From Niveispirillum sp. (GTDB lineage: Bacteria > Pseudomonadota > Alphaproteobacteria > Azospirillales > Azospirillaceae): a stretch of DNA of 29,141 nucleotides. A program made the position numbers and the translations under genes. Of the stretch, positions 7,573 through 15,314 are shown in pieces; position 1 is the first letter of the stretch, and each line of letters opens with the position of its first letter. The notes under the pieces were generated by a model that was not told where the DNA came from, did no database searches, and was given only the letters and a program-made list of their open reading frames with translations. The stretch lies in assembly GCA_016463045.1 (NCBI GenBank), contig JAEMSB010000003.1, positions 789-29,929 of the forward strand, written 5' to 3'.

Positions 7573-8046
7573 ATGGCGAACAACGCGCCCGAGCGCAAAT
7601 TGGCGGCACAGAACCGCCGGGCCCGCTTCGATTACTTTATCGAGGATACGGTGGAGGCCGGCATCATGCTGACCGGTACCGAGGTGAAGTCCCTGCGTGG
7701 CGGCAAGGCCTCCATCCTGGAGGCCTATGCCGGTGAGATCGGGGGCGAGCTGTTCCTGGTCAATTCCTATATCCCCGAATATGGCCAGGCCGGCGCCTGG
7801 CTGCAGCATGATCCCAAGCGTCCGCGCAAGCTGCTAGTCCGCAAGCGCGAACTGGTGAAGATGCTGGCCGCCATTGCGCGCCAGGGCATGACCCTGGTGC
7901 CTATGTCGATCTATTTCAACGATCGCGGCAAGGCCAAGGTCGAGATCGGCGTCGCCAAGGGTAAGAACAAGGGCGACAAGCGCGACACCGAGAAGGAACG
8001 TGATTGGCAGCGCGACAAGGCCCGCCTGATGCGGGCACGCGGTTAG
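7573..8046 (+). CDS. smpB: SsrA-binding protein SmpB
   Basis: 157 aa, typical length. Binds tmRNA (SsrA) and brings it to stalled ribosomes for trans-translation. Diagnostic segments are ARFDYFIEDTVEAGI, LTGTEVKSLRGGKAS (33-47), NSYIPEY, HDPKRPRKLL (79-88) and the C-terminal basic tail with ERDWQRDKARLMR that folds into the mRNA channel. No clear Shine-Dalgarno sequence is seen before the ATG, and the dapA terminator is only 21 bases upstream, so the promoter probably overlaps the terminator or the leader is very short. No ssrA RNA gene is visible in the window. Confidence 0.97.
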   Translation: MANNAPERKLAAQNRRARFDYFIEDTVEAGIMLTGTEVKSLRGGKASILEAYAGEIGGELFLVNSYIPEYGQAGAWLQHDPKRPRKLLVRKRELVKMLAAIARQGMTLVPMSIYFNDRGKAKVEIGVAKGKNKGDKRDTEKERDWQRDKARLMRARG

Positions 8047-8129
8047 CGAACGCTTCCTGCGCCTATTGCGTCACACCAGTGCAATATTAACAGTCGGGTA
8101 ACCATCCTCACCTTCCCAAGTGCCTGGGA

Positions 8130-8141
8130 AACGATATCGTT
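8130..8141. promoter_or_regulatory. 12-bp perfect palindrome upstream of the TonB-dependent receptor
   Basis: AACGATATCGTT, centred about 65 bases before the receptor ATG. Size, symmetry and the AACG...CGTT form are those of LacI/GalR-type operators, which control many sugar-linked TonB receptors. No regulator gene of that family is in the window, so this is a candidate site only. Confidence 0.4.
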
Positions 8142-8200
8142 CCTGGGTGCTCGGTCGTTCCACATGGGGCGGCGACTGAAGATAGTCGGGAGAAGAACAC

Positions 8201-10633
8201 ATGGGGAAGCAGTGGCTTAAGGTTGGTACGGCATTGGCCGGGTTCCTGACCGTGGCGGGGGGCGCCCAGGCTCAGCAGCCCGCCGGCGATGTCGAAGAAA
8301 TCGTGGTGACGGGTACGCGCCGTGCCGACCGCACCCTGGCGGAATCGCCGGTGCCGGTGGACGTGATTTCGGCGGGCGAACTGGAACGGTCCGGCCTGGG
8401 TGAGGTCAACAAGGTCCTGAACGCTCTTGTCCCCTCTTTCAACTTCCCACAGCCAACCATCACCGACGGTACCGACCATATCCGTCCGGCCACGCTGCGC
8501 GGCCTGTCGCCCGACCACACGCTGGTCCTGATCAATGGCAAGCGGCGTCACAATACGGCGTTGCTGAACCTGAACGGTTCGGTCGGGCGCGGCTCTACCG
8601 GTGCGGACCTGAACTCCATTCCCGCATCGGCCATCCGCCGGGTTGAGGTCCTGCGCGATGGGGCGGCGGCGCAGTACGGGTCCGATGCCATCGCGGGCGT
8701 GATCAACATCATCCTGAAGGACAATAATTCCGGCGGGTCGGCCTTCGGTTCCTATGGCCAGACCTATGAGGGCGATGGCGATGTCTATCATTTTGCCTCC
8801 AATGCCGGCGTCACCATCGGCGATGGTGGCTATCTGAACCTGACCGCCGAATATCGCGACCGCGCCCATACCAACCGTCAGGCTGCCGATATCCGCCAGC
8901 AATATAACAATCTTGCCGGTGGTGTTCCCGACCCGCGTGAGGCGACGATCAACCGGACCGATAATTTCTGGTACGGCGACAGCGACGTAACCGACTATAA
9001 CGTCGTCTATAATCTGGGCCTGCCGCTGGGCGGCGCCGAACTCTACTCCTTCGGCAATTACAATAAGCGTGAGGGCAAAGCCGGGGCCACGTGGCGGCGT
9101 CCGCGCGACCCCAACAATGTCCGCGCCATCTATCCCAACGGTTTCTTGCCCTTTATCACATCTGACATCGACGATATGTCGGTCGCCGTGGGCGTGAAGG
9201 GCGATGCTGGCGAAACCCGCTATGACATTTCCGGCACCTATGGCCGCAACGACTTCCCGTTCAGCGTGGAGAACACCCTGAACGCCACCTATGGCACCAA
9301 CAGCCGCCGCAGCTTCTATGCCGGTGATCTGCTCTATACCCAGGGTGTGATCAATGCCGACGCGTCGCGCGATGTCGATATTGGCCTGCCATCCTCGCTC
9401 AGCGTCTCTGCCGGTCTGGAATACCGTACCGAAGGCTATGAGCTGGGGGCAGGGGATGAGGATAGCTGGAAGGATGGCGGTGTGAAGGTGCTGGATGGTG
9501 GTTCCACCAGCGCCATCGGCAGCCAGCCGGCCCCCGGTTCCCAGGGCTTCCCCGGCTTCCGGCCCAGCGATGAGGTCGATGTCGACCGCCACAGCTATGC
9601 AGCCTATCTCGACATGGAAACCAAGCTGTCCGATGCGCTGCTGGTCAGCGTGGCGGGCCGTGTCGAACATTATTCCGACTTCGGCTGGACCGGGTCGGGC
9701 AAGTTCGCCTTCAAGTATGATGTGACGGATGCCTTTGGCCTGCGCGGTGCGGTGTCCAACGGCTTCCGCGCACCCTCCTTGCAGCAGAGCTATTTCTCCT
9801 CCACCGCCACCAACTTCATCGGTGGCGTACCGTTCGAAATCCGTACCTTCCGTGTCAATGATCCGGCGGCCAGGGCGCTGGGCGCCGAAGATCTGAAGCC
9901 GGAAAAGTCGATCAATTACAGCCTGGGCTTCACCTCCAACCCGTTTGAAGGTGCCAGCCTGACAGTCGATGCCTATCAGATCCGTATCGATGACCGTATC
10001 GTTCTGTCGGAGAATCTGACGGGTACGGCGGTGCAGAATTTCCTGACGGCGCGCGGCTTTGCTGGTGTCACCGGCGGGCGCTTCTTCACCAACGCCATCG
10101 ACACCCGCACGCGCGGCGTCGATATTGTCGGCACCTACCGTGCCGACCTGGATACGTCCGGCACCTTGAACCTGACGGCGGGCGTCAATTTCAACGATAC
10201 CAAGACGTTGAACGTGAAGCCCAACCCCTCCACGCTGGCCACGGTCGGCCTGCAACTGACCCGCTTCTCCCGTGTGGAAGAAGGCCGGTTTGAAGAGGCG
10301 CAGCCCGCCAACAAGATCAACCTGTCCGCCACCTGGCAGTATGAAGACTTCAACCTGACGGTCCGTGGCACCCGCTATGGCAAGTTCACCTCGCGTAATG
10401 CCAATGCCGCGCTGGATCAGACCTTCGGGGCGGAATGGGTGGCCGATATCGATGCCGGGTACGACCTGACGGAGAACCTGTCGATCTCCGCCGGTGTGAA
10501 CAACCTGTTCGACAATTACACCGATCTGGTCATTCCGGGCGCCAACCCGAACGGCTTTGCCCAGTATTCTAACTTCTCGCCGTTCGGTTTCAACGGCGGC
10601 TTCTACTATGCCAAGGTCAAGGTGACCTGGTAA
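8201..10633 (+). CDS. TonB-dependent outer-membrane receptor
   Basis: 810 aa. A signal peptide ends near residue 25 (GGAQA), then a TonB-box-like EEIVVTGTRR at about 31-40. The plug domain includes ATLRGLSPDHTLVLINGKRR, IPASAIRRVEVLRDGAAAQY and GSDAIAGVINIILK. A long beta-barrel follows with typical FRAPSLQQSYF, LKPEKSINYSLGFT and NNLFDNY segments and an aromatic C-terminus (KVTW). It imports a large substrate across the outer membrane using TonB energy; the substrate is not readable. GGGAGAAG lies 5-12 bases before the ATG. It stands alone between the smpB spacer and a strong hairpin. Without a neighbouring siderophore or sugar gene, ligand assignment is open. Confidence 0.93.
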   Translation: MGKQWLKVGTALAGFLTVAGGAQAQQPAGDVEEIVVTGTRRADRTLAESPVPVDVISAGELERSGLGEVNKVLNALVPSFNFPQPTITDGTDHIRPATLRGLSPDHTLVLINGKRRHNTALLNLNGSVGRGSTGADLNSIPASAIRRVEVLRDGAAAQYGSDAIAGVINIILKDNNSGGSAFGSYGQTYEGDGDVYHFASNAGVTIGDGGYLNLTAEYRDRAHTNRQAADIRQQYNNLAGGVPDPREATINRTDNFWYGDSDVTDYNVVYNLGLPLGGAELYSFGNYNKREGKAGATWRRPRDPNNVRAIYPNGFLPFITSDIDDMSVAVGVKGDAGETRYDISGTYGRNDFPFSVENTLNATYGTNSRRSFYAGDLLYTQGVINADASRDVDIGLPSSLSVSAGLEYRTEGYELGAGDEDSWKDGGVKVLDGGSTSAIGSQPAPGSQGFPGFRPSDEVDVDRHSYAAYLDMETKLSDALLVSVAGRVEHYSDFGWTGSGKFAFKYDVTDAFGLRGAVSNGFRAPSLQQSYFSSTATNFIGGVPFEIRTFRVNDPAARALGAEDLKPEKSINYSLGFTSNPFEGASLTVDAYQIRIDDRIVLSENLTGTAVQNFLTARGFAGVTGGRFFTNAIDTRTRGVDIVGTYRADLDTSGTLNLTAGVNFNDTKTLNVKPNPSTLATVGLQLTRFSRVEEGRFEEAQPANKINLSATWQYEDFNLTVRGTRYGKFTSRNANAALDQTFGAEWVADIDAGYDLTENLSISAGVNNLFDNYTDLVIPGANPNGFAQYSNFSPFGFNGGFYYAKVKVTW

Positions 10634-10641
10634 CGGTTCCG

Positions 10642-10676
10642 ATCCCGGCGGCGGCGGATTGCGCCGCCGCCGGGAT
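10642..10676. terminator. GC-rich hairpin between convergent genes
   Basis: A perfect 15-bp stem (10642-10656 with 10662-10676) and a 5-nt loop, placed between the stops of the TonB receptor and the convergent FkbM methyltransferase. No T-run on either side, so it is a likely bidirectional stop or RNA-end stabiliser. Confidence 0.6.
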
Positions 10677-10681
10677 TGATC

Positions 10682-11503
10682 TCACCGCTCAAACAGCCAG
10701 TTCATCTTGCTATTGCCGAAGGTCCGGTATCCCGCCGCCTTGAACCGGCCCAGAAGGTCGCCGGCCCAGCTTTCCTGTGACCGTTCGATGATGATCACGC
10801 GGGGCCACAGATCCTCATGCGCCTGATCGAAGAAGGGCAGCAGAGCCTTGTCCTCCGCCCCCTCGATATCGATCTTCAGCATGTCGATGCGGGTGATCCC
10901 CGTCTCCGCCAGCACATCGACCAGGGGGCGCACGCGCACGGGCGTGGATTTGCCGCCATGGTCGCGAACCAGGGAGGAGCCGCCCAGGTTGCTGTCATCC
11001 AGATAAAGCCCCATCACCCCTTCCTCCGCCCCGATGGCGCAATCAGCATGGGTGATGGCGGCGTCAGTGCGGTTGAGGCCCAAGTTGAAGCGCAGCCTCC
11101 GTGCCGCCTCCGGCCCAGGCTCCACCGCCAGGATGCGTCCGCCCGGCCCCAGGAAACGGGCCGCGTTCAGGGTGTAGAGCCCGACATTGGCCCCGATATC
11201 GACAAAGGTCCCGTCGCGCGGCAGGCGCTGCGACAGCAGCGCCATTTCTTCGGGGTCGAAGAATTGCGGCATGAACAGGAATTTGCGTTCCCCGACATTG
11301 TCGCCGGGATGGAGGCGCAGATGGATGCCACGCACCGCCACATCGAACACCGGGCCCTGCAGGACCATCGCCACCTTGCGCAGCCAGAGCGCCAGACGCC
11401 GGCCCGTGGGTGTGACGGGCAATCCCTGGCACAGGTCGGTCAGCAGCCGGGGCAGGGTGCCGGGGGCGTGGGTGCCGAAGGGCGGCTCCTGTACATTGCG
11501 CAA
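10682..11503 (-). CDS. FkbM-family SAM-dependent methyltransferase (TTG start)
   Basis: 273 aa. The fold is a class I methyltransferase: FVDIGANVGLYTL (SAM motif I, 100-112), LAVEPGPEAARRL (125-137), and IDMLKIDIEGAED with the family's KxDxEG motif. FkbM enzymes O-methylate sugars, lipids or polyketides; the acceptor here is unknown. The frame opens with TTG at 11501-11503, preceded by GGAGG eight bases upstream. The nearby ATG at 11506-11508 is out of frame and only two bases from that site. An internal ATG at residue 46 is the alternative. It is divergent from potF. Confidence 0.85.
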   Translation of the reverse strand: MRNVQEPPFGTHAPGTLPRLLTDLCQGLPVTPTGRRLALWLRKVAMVLQGPVFDVAVRGIHLRLHPGDNVGERKFLFMPQFFDPEEMALLSQRLPRDGTFVDIGANVGLYTLNAARFLGPGGRILAVEPGPEAARRLRFNLGLNRTDAAITHADCAIGAEEGVMGLYLDDSNLGGSSLVRDHGGKSTPVRVRPLVDVLAETGITRIDMLKIDIEGAEDKALLPFFDQAHEDLWPRVIIIERSQESWAGDLLGRFKAAGYRTFGNSKMNWLFER

Positions 11504-11556
11504 AACATGACCTCCAGCCAGCAGAAACTGCCCCTTGAAAGGGCATCGGCGGCACG

Positions 11557-11569
11557 CTTATGCCATAAG
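11557..11569. promoter_or_regulatory. 13-bp palindrome in the fkbM-potF spacer
   Basis: CTTATG-C-CATAAG, a perfect inverted repeat 54 bases before the fkbM start and 167 before potF. A TTGAAA lies 16 bases before it on the plus strand, so it could cover a promoter. Function inferred from position only. Confidence 0.3.
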
Positions 11570-11616
11570 GTATAGGATGTCGCATCCCCTTACGACACAA
11601 GGCAAATCCATCGTCA

Positions 11617-11645
11617 TTGACAAGGCACCGGCGCCTATGTGCAAT
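11617..11645 (+). promoter_or_regulatory. Possible sigma-70 promoter of potF
   Basis: A perfect -35 TTGACA, 17-bp spacer, and TGCAAT as a four-of-six -10. It would give a leader of roughly 85 bases before the potF ATG. Confidence 0.35.
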
Positions 11646-11735
11646 GCCCGCTGTCCAGGGTGCCGCGGGCAGCGGCGCCCACCTACCGGGGCGGTCCCGT
11701 GCCAAGCGGGCGTCCGATCTGATTGGGGGTCCTTG

Positions 11736-12830
11736 ATGAAGCTGAAGCACGTGATCGGCGCCATCGGCATGGTTGCCGCCATCGCCGTCGGCCATACGGC
11801 CATGGCCCAGGAAAAGAAGGTCAACATCTATAACTGGGCCGATTATATCGGCGAGACCACGCTGGACGACTTCACCAAGGCGACCGGGATCAAGACGCAG
11901 TATGACGTCTTCACAGATCTGGAAACCCTGGAATCGAAGCTGCTGGTCGGCAATTCCGGTTACGATGTGGCCGTGCCGTCGGCGGAACCGACGATGCGCA
12001 AGCTGATCCAGGCCAAGGCCATCCAGAAGCTGGACAAGTCCAAGATCCCCAACCTGAAGAATCTCGACCCGTCGCTGATGAAGCTGGTCGAATCGACCGA
12101 TCCCGGCAATGAATATGGCGTCATCTATCAGTGGGGCACCATCGGCATCGGCTATAATGTCGAAAAGGTGAAGGAACTGCTGCCCAACGCCCCGACGGAC
12201 AGCTGGCAGCTGGTCATGAACCCGGAAAACGCCAAGAAGCTGGCGGCCTGCGGCATCGTCTTCCTGGACAGCCAGACCGACATCCTGCCGTCAGTGTTCA
12301 AGTCGCAGGGCCTGGACCCGAACTCCGAGAACGCCGAAGACACCAAGAAGGCCGAAGCGGCCATGCTGGCCATCCGCCCGCATATCAAGACCTTCGTGCC
12401 GTCGGTGATCGACCCGCTGGCCACGGGTGACGCCTGCGTCGCCGTCGGCTATTCGGGCGACGTGTTCCAGGCCGCGGCGCGTGCAGAAGAGGCGAAGGCC
12501 AAGTTCACCATCGCCTATTCCATTCCCAAGGAAGGCGCCCAGGTCTGGTTCGACATGGCCACCATTCCGGCGGGTGCCAACGTGGCCAATGCCTCGGCCT
12601 TCATCAATTATGTGCTGGAGCCGAAAGTGATGGCCGGCATCAGCGATTTCGTCGCCTATGCCAACGCCGGTCCTGCCTCCTGGAAGCTGATGAGCCCGGA
12701 TGTCGCCAACAATGCGGCCATTTTCCCGCCCAAGGACGTGATGGCGAAGATGTTCACTGTCAAGCAGATCAACCAGAAGGCGGAGCGTGAACGCACCCGT
12801 GCCTGGACCAAGATCAAGACGGGCCGTTGA
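11736..12830 (+). CDS. potF: Periplasmic putrescine/polyamine-binding protein of an ABC importer
   Basis: 364 aa. A signal peptide (MKLKHVIGAIGMVAAIAVG...AMAQ, cleavage near residue 24) is followed by KVNIYNWADYIGETTLDDFT, the hallmark start of PotF/PotD proteins. Further on are GYDVAVPSAEPTMRKLI, YQWGTIGIGYN and PTDSWQLVMNPENA, then the ligand-site TGDACVAVGYSGDV and YSIPKEGAQVWFDM. It delivers polyamine to the PotGHI permease encoded 3 kb downstream. I chose the ATG at 11736 for the signal peptide and a G-rich Shine-Dalgarno at 11724-11730; the frame is open upstream but not protein-like. A hairpin follows, so potF appears to be transcribed apart from potGHI. Confidence 0.94.
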   Translation: MKLKHVIGAIGMVAAIAVGHTAMAQEKKVNIYNWADYIGETTLDDFTKATGIKTQYDVFTDLETLESKLLVGNSGYDVAVPSAEPTMRKLIQAKAIQKLDKSKIPNLKNLDPSLMKLVESTDPGNEYGVIYQWGTIGIGYNVEKVKELLPNAPTDSWQLVMNPENAKKLAACGIVFLDSQTDILPSVFKSQGLDPNSENAEDTKKAEAAMLAIRPHIKTFVPSVIDPLATGDACVAVGYSGDVFQAAARAEEAKAKFTIAYSIPKEGAQVWFDMATIPAGANVANASAFINYVLEPKVMAGISDFVAYANAGPASWKLMSPDVANNAAIFPPKDVMAKMFTVKQINQKAERERTRAWTKIKTGR

Positions 12831-12860
12831 TCCATAACGGTCTTTGGACTGAATGCCATG

Positions 12861-12896
12861 GGGCGTCGACGGGTTCACCGTCGGCGCCCTTTGCAT
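12861..12896 (+). terminator. Terminator-like hairpin after potF
   Basis: GGGCGTCGACGG (12861-12872) pairs with CCGTCGGCGCCC (12878-12889) with one mismatch and a 5-nt loop, followed by a broken T-rich stretch (TTTGCATTT). It lies 30 bases after the potF stop. Confidence 0.65.
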
Positions 12897-12967
12897 TTCT
12901 GGTGATATTCCACGATGCTGGTATCCGGCGCGCCATCGGGCGGGGGCCGGTGGAACTGGAGATATGA

Positions 12968-13822
12968 ATGAGTGTTCAGGGTGTTCGCCTGTTCAACGAC
13001 CTGACGGGGACGGATGTTAAGGTCAAGGTGGTGGATATCGGGGCGAATCCGATCGACAGCGATCCGCCCTATCTTGCGATGTTGAAGCGTGGCCACGCAG
13101 AGGTGGTGGGATTTGAACCCAACCCCGAGGCATTGGCCAAATTGCTGGAGAAGATGGGGCCGGACGAAACCTATCTGCCGAATGCGGTGGGTGATGGCGG
13201 GCGCCATGTGTTGCGCCTTTGTCATGCCCCCGGCATGACCTCCCTGCTGGAACCGGATCAACGTGTCCTGTCCTTGTTCCATGGTTTTCCCTTGTGGGGG
13301 CAGGTTGTGGCCCGTACGGAGCTGGACACGGTTCGGCTGGATGACGTACCGGAAACAGCCGGTGCCGACATGATCAAGATCGATATCCAGGGCGGGGAGC
13401 TGATGGCGCTTCGCAGCGGGATCGAGCGTTTGCGCGACGTGGTGGTGATCCAGACAGAGGTGGAGTTCCTGCCCATGTACAAGGATCAGCCGCTGTTCAG
13501 CGAGGTGGAACAGTTCCTGCGCTCACAGGGCTTCATCTTCCACCGCTTCTTTCCATTGGAAAGCCGCATCTTGCAGCCCATGCTGATCAATGACGACATG
13601 TATGGTGGGCTGAGCCAGCAGCTCTATGCTGATGCCGTCTTTGTCCGCGACTTCATTTCCCTGGATGGATATTCGGACCGCCAGCTTCTGGCAGCCGCCT
13701 CCATCGTCTATAATTGCTACAACTCCATGGATCTCTGTCTGCGCTTCCTCCACGAGTATGACCGTCGCACGGGGTCCATCACGGCCGAACGTTATTTCCG
13801 GTGTCTGAACAGGGTGGAGTGA
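12968..13822 (+). CDS. FkbM-family methyltransferase-like protein
   Basis: 284 aa. VKVVDIGANPIDSDPPYL (18-35) is the SAM motif, VVGFEPNPEALAKL the second motif, and MIKIDIQGGELMAL the FkbM KIDxxG element. TEVEFLPMYKDQPLFSEVE and a ~90-residue C-terminal helical part (VFVRDFISLDGYSDRQLL...) distinguish it from the shorter methyltransferase on the other side of potF. The acceptor is unknown; glycan or glycolipid methylation is a family-based guess. A GGAG precedes the ATG by about 8 bases; an overlapping ATG at 12964 is in another frame. Its 3' end overlaps the convergent regulator gene by 44 bp. Confidence 0.82.
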   Translation: MSVQGVRLFNDLTGTDVKVKVVDIGANPIDSDPPYLAMLKRGHAEVVGFEPNPEALAKLLEKMGPDETYLPNAVGDGGRHVLRLCHAPGMTSLLEPDQRVLSLFHGFPLWGQVVARTELDTVRLDDVPETAGADMIKIDIQGGELMALRSGIERLRDVVVIQTEVEFLPMYKDQPLFSEVEQFLRSQGFIFHRFFPLESRILQPMLINDDMYGGLSQQLYADAVFVRDFISLDGYSDRQLLAAASIVYNCYNSMDLCLRFLHEYDRRTGSITAERYFRCLNRVE

Positions 13823-14807
13823 CGGCGCTACCGCTTTGGTCCCGGCGGTACCGCGCCGGGGCCACCCCAAGGCGGTTGCGGAAATGGTAGCGAAGGGCGG
13901 CGGCGGTGGGGAAGCCGCAGGCCGTCGCCACATCCTCCACGCTGGCCGTCGTCTCGGTCAGCAGCTGTTCTGCCCGCGTCACCCGTTCCCGTAGCAGCCA
14001 TTCGCCGGGTGACAGGCCGGTCATGTCCTGAAACCGGCGAATGAAGGTGCGCAGGCTCATACCCACACTGTTGGCAAGATCGCGCAGGGCGTGATCACGG
14101 TCCAGTTCCCGGCGCAACCGGTCCAGCAGGGGTGACAGGCGCGGTCCCTCATGGGACGTCGGGACCGGCTTTTCCAGCACCTGTTTCTGCGCCCCGTCGC
14201 GGTGGGATGACAGGACCAGCCGTTGCGCCACCTGATTGGCGATGGCGGCCCCGAAATCCTTGCGCACGATATGCAGGCACAGGTCCAGACCCGCCGCCGA
14301 CCCGGCCGACGTCAGCACGTCGCCATGATCGACATAGAGAAGACCAGGGCGGTAGCGGATGTCGGGATGGCGTTCGGCCAGAATCGCCTCATACCGCCAA
14401 TGGGTGGTGGCATCGCGGCCCGATAAAAGGCCCGCCGCCGCCAGCACGAACGCGCCGGAGCAGATCGACACCAGCCGCGCCCCCCTTTCATGGGCCGCGC
14501 GCAGGGCCAGGCACAGGGCCTCCGGCACCGCCGCGCCCGCCGCCCGCCAGCCCGGCACGATGATCGTCCCGGCCCCTTCCAGCAGCGACAGGTCGCCATC
14601 CGCCGTGACGCGGATGCCCCCCATGGCCGACAGCGGCCCCGGCTCCACCGCCACCACCATGGCCCGGTACCAGTCTGGCCCCAATTCGGGCCGGGGCAGG
14701 GCGAACACCTCCACCGCGATCCCGAATTCAAACGTGCACAGGCCGTCATAGGCCAGGATGGCGACGGTGCGGTTGGGCGGATCGGCGGGGCGTGTCTGCT
14801 TTGGCAT
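13779..14807 (-). CDS. GlxA/FtrA-like transcriptional regulator (DJ-1/PfpI domain plus AraC helix-turn-helix)
   Basis: 342 aa. Residues about 13-180 are a DJ-1/PfpI-like domain (VAILAYDGLCTFEFGIAVEV; nucleophile-elbow Cys116 in SICSGAFVLAAAG; TSAGSAAGLDLCLHIVR). Residues about 229-330 are the AraC-type double helix-turn-helix (LRDLANSVGMSLRTFIRRFQ and VEDVATACGFPTAAALRYHF). The pattern matches the FtrA group, often next to a rhodanese gene. Here it is divergent from one with a 91-bp spacer, so control of that gene and itself is likely. The DJ-1 part in such proteins is thought to sense a ligand rather than act as a peptidase. Its 3' end overlaps the convergent methyltransferase gene. Confidence 0.92.
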   Translation of the reverse strand: MPKQTRPADPPNRTVAILAYDGLCTFEFGIAVEVFALPRPELGPDWYRAMVVAVEPGPLSAMGGIRVTADGDLSLLEGAGTIIVPGWRAAGAAVPEALCLALRAAHERGARLVSICSGAFVLAAAGLLSGRDATTHWRYEAILAERHPDIRYRPGLLYVDHGDVLTSAGSAAGLDLCLHIVRKDFGAAIANQVAQRLVLSSHRDGAQKQVLEKPVPTSHEGPRLSPLLDRLRRELDRDHALRDLANSVGMSLRTFIRRFQDMTGLSPGEWLLRERVTRAEQLLTETTASVEDVATACGFPTAAALRYHFRNRLGVAPARYRRDQSGSAVTPPCSDTGNNVRP

Positions 14808-14813
14808 GATTTC

Positions 14814-14826
14814 GACATTTTATGGC
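14814..14826. promoter_or_regulatory. Imperfect palindrome in the ftrA-like/rhodanese spacer
   Basis: GACATTTTATGGC, symmetric in four of five arm positions around a 3-bp centre, seven bases before the regulator ATG. A candidate site for the GlxA/FtrA-type regulator or for autorepression; weak on its own. Confidence 0.25.
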
Positions 14827-14898
14827 AGAACGCGTGTTTTGCGAAGGGGGGATCGGCGCCATCCTGCGCCCCATCGAAACCCCTGACAGGTTGATCCC

Positions 14899-15312
14899 AT
14901 GTCGAACGAAGTGACCCGTGTTGCCGCCGCCCCATCGCCCGACGCCATCGCCTATTTCCAGAAGCGTCTGTCGCTGGAAACCGATTGCGCCGATGTCTTC
15001 GCCGCCTTTGCGTCGGGTAGTCCCGGATTCGTCCTGGTCGATGTGCGCGGGCGCAAGGCCTTTGCCGCGTCGCATGTGCCGGGCGCCATCAACATCCCAG
15101 TCCTGGACCTGACGGAAAAGCGGCTGGCGGAATATCCTGCCGACACGCTGTTCGTGGTCTATTGCGCCGGCCCGCATTGCAACGGTGCCGACAAGGGCGC
15201 CCTGCGGCTGGCCAGTCTTGGCCGTCCCGTAAAGCTGATGATCGGCGGCATGACGGGCTGGGCCGATGAAGGGTTCAGCTATGAAGGTCCCGTCGCCGGC
15301 GCGGCGGCCTGA
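14899..15312 (+). CDS. Rhodanese-like domain protein
   Basis: 137 aa, a single rhodanese domain without signal peptide, so cytosolic. Seen: FVLVDVRGRKAFAASHVPGA (44-63) with the CH2A-type Asp/Arg, and the active-site loop VVYCAGPHCNGADKGAL with catalytic Cys89 and a second Cys94. GGMTGWADEGF near the end is the family's closing motif. It carries sulfur as a Cys persulfide; the acceptor is unknown. It is divergent from the FtrA-like regulator and two bases upstream of the GNAT gene, which implies translation coupling and a shared mRNA. Confidence 0.92.
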   Translation: MSNEVTRVAAAPSPDAIAYFQKRLSLETDCADVFAAFASGSPGFVLVDVRGRKAFAASHVPGAINIPVLDLTEKRLAEYPADTLFVVYCAGPHCNGADKGALRLASLGRPVKLMIGGMTGWADEGFSYEGPVAGAAA

Positions 15313-15314
15313 TC

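Noticed and set aside
8108..10255. 715-codon open frame antisense to the first TonB receptor
   Set aside because: High-GC codon shadow: Gly/Ile/Ala-rich with no domain; the plus-strand receptor explains the region.
10642..10676. GC-rich hairpin as a mobile-element end
   Set aside because: A single copy between convergent stops with no transposase or target duplication; a transcript-end function is simpler.
11535..11735. Upstream extension of the potF frame from an earlier ATG
   Set aside because: The extension is Arg/Pro/Cys-rich and would bury the signal peptide; the ATG at 11736 has the right leader and ribosome site.
13779..14807. DJ-1/PfpI domain as a protease
   Set aside because: It is fused to an AraC helix-turn-helix as in GlxA/FtrA regulators, where this domain acts as a sensor.
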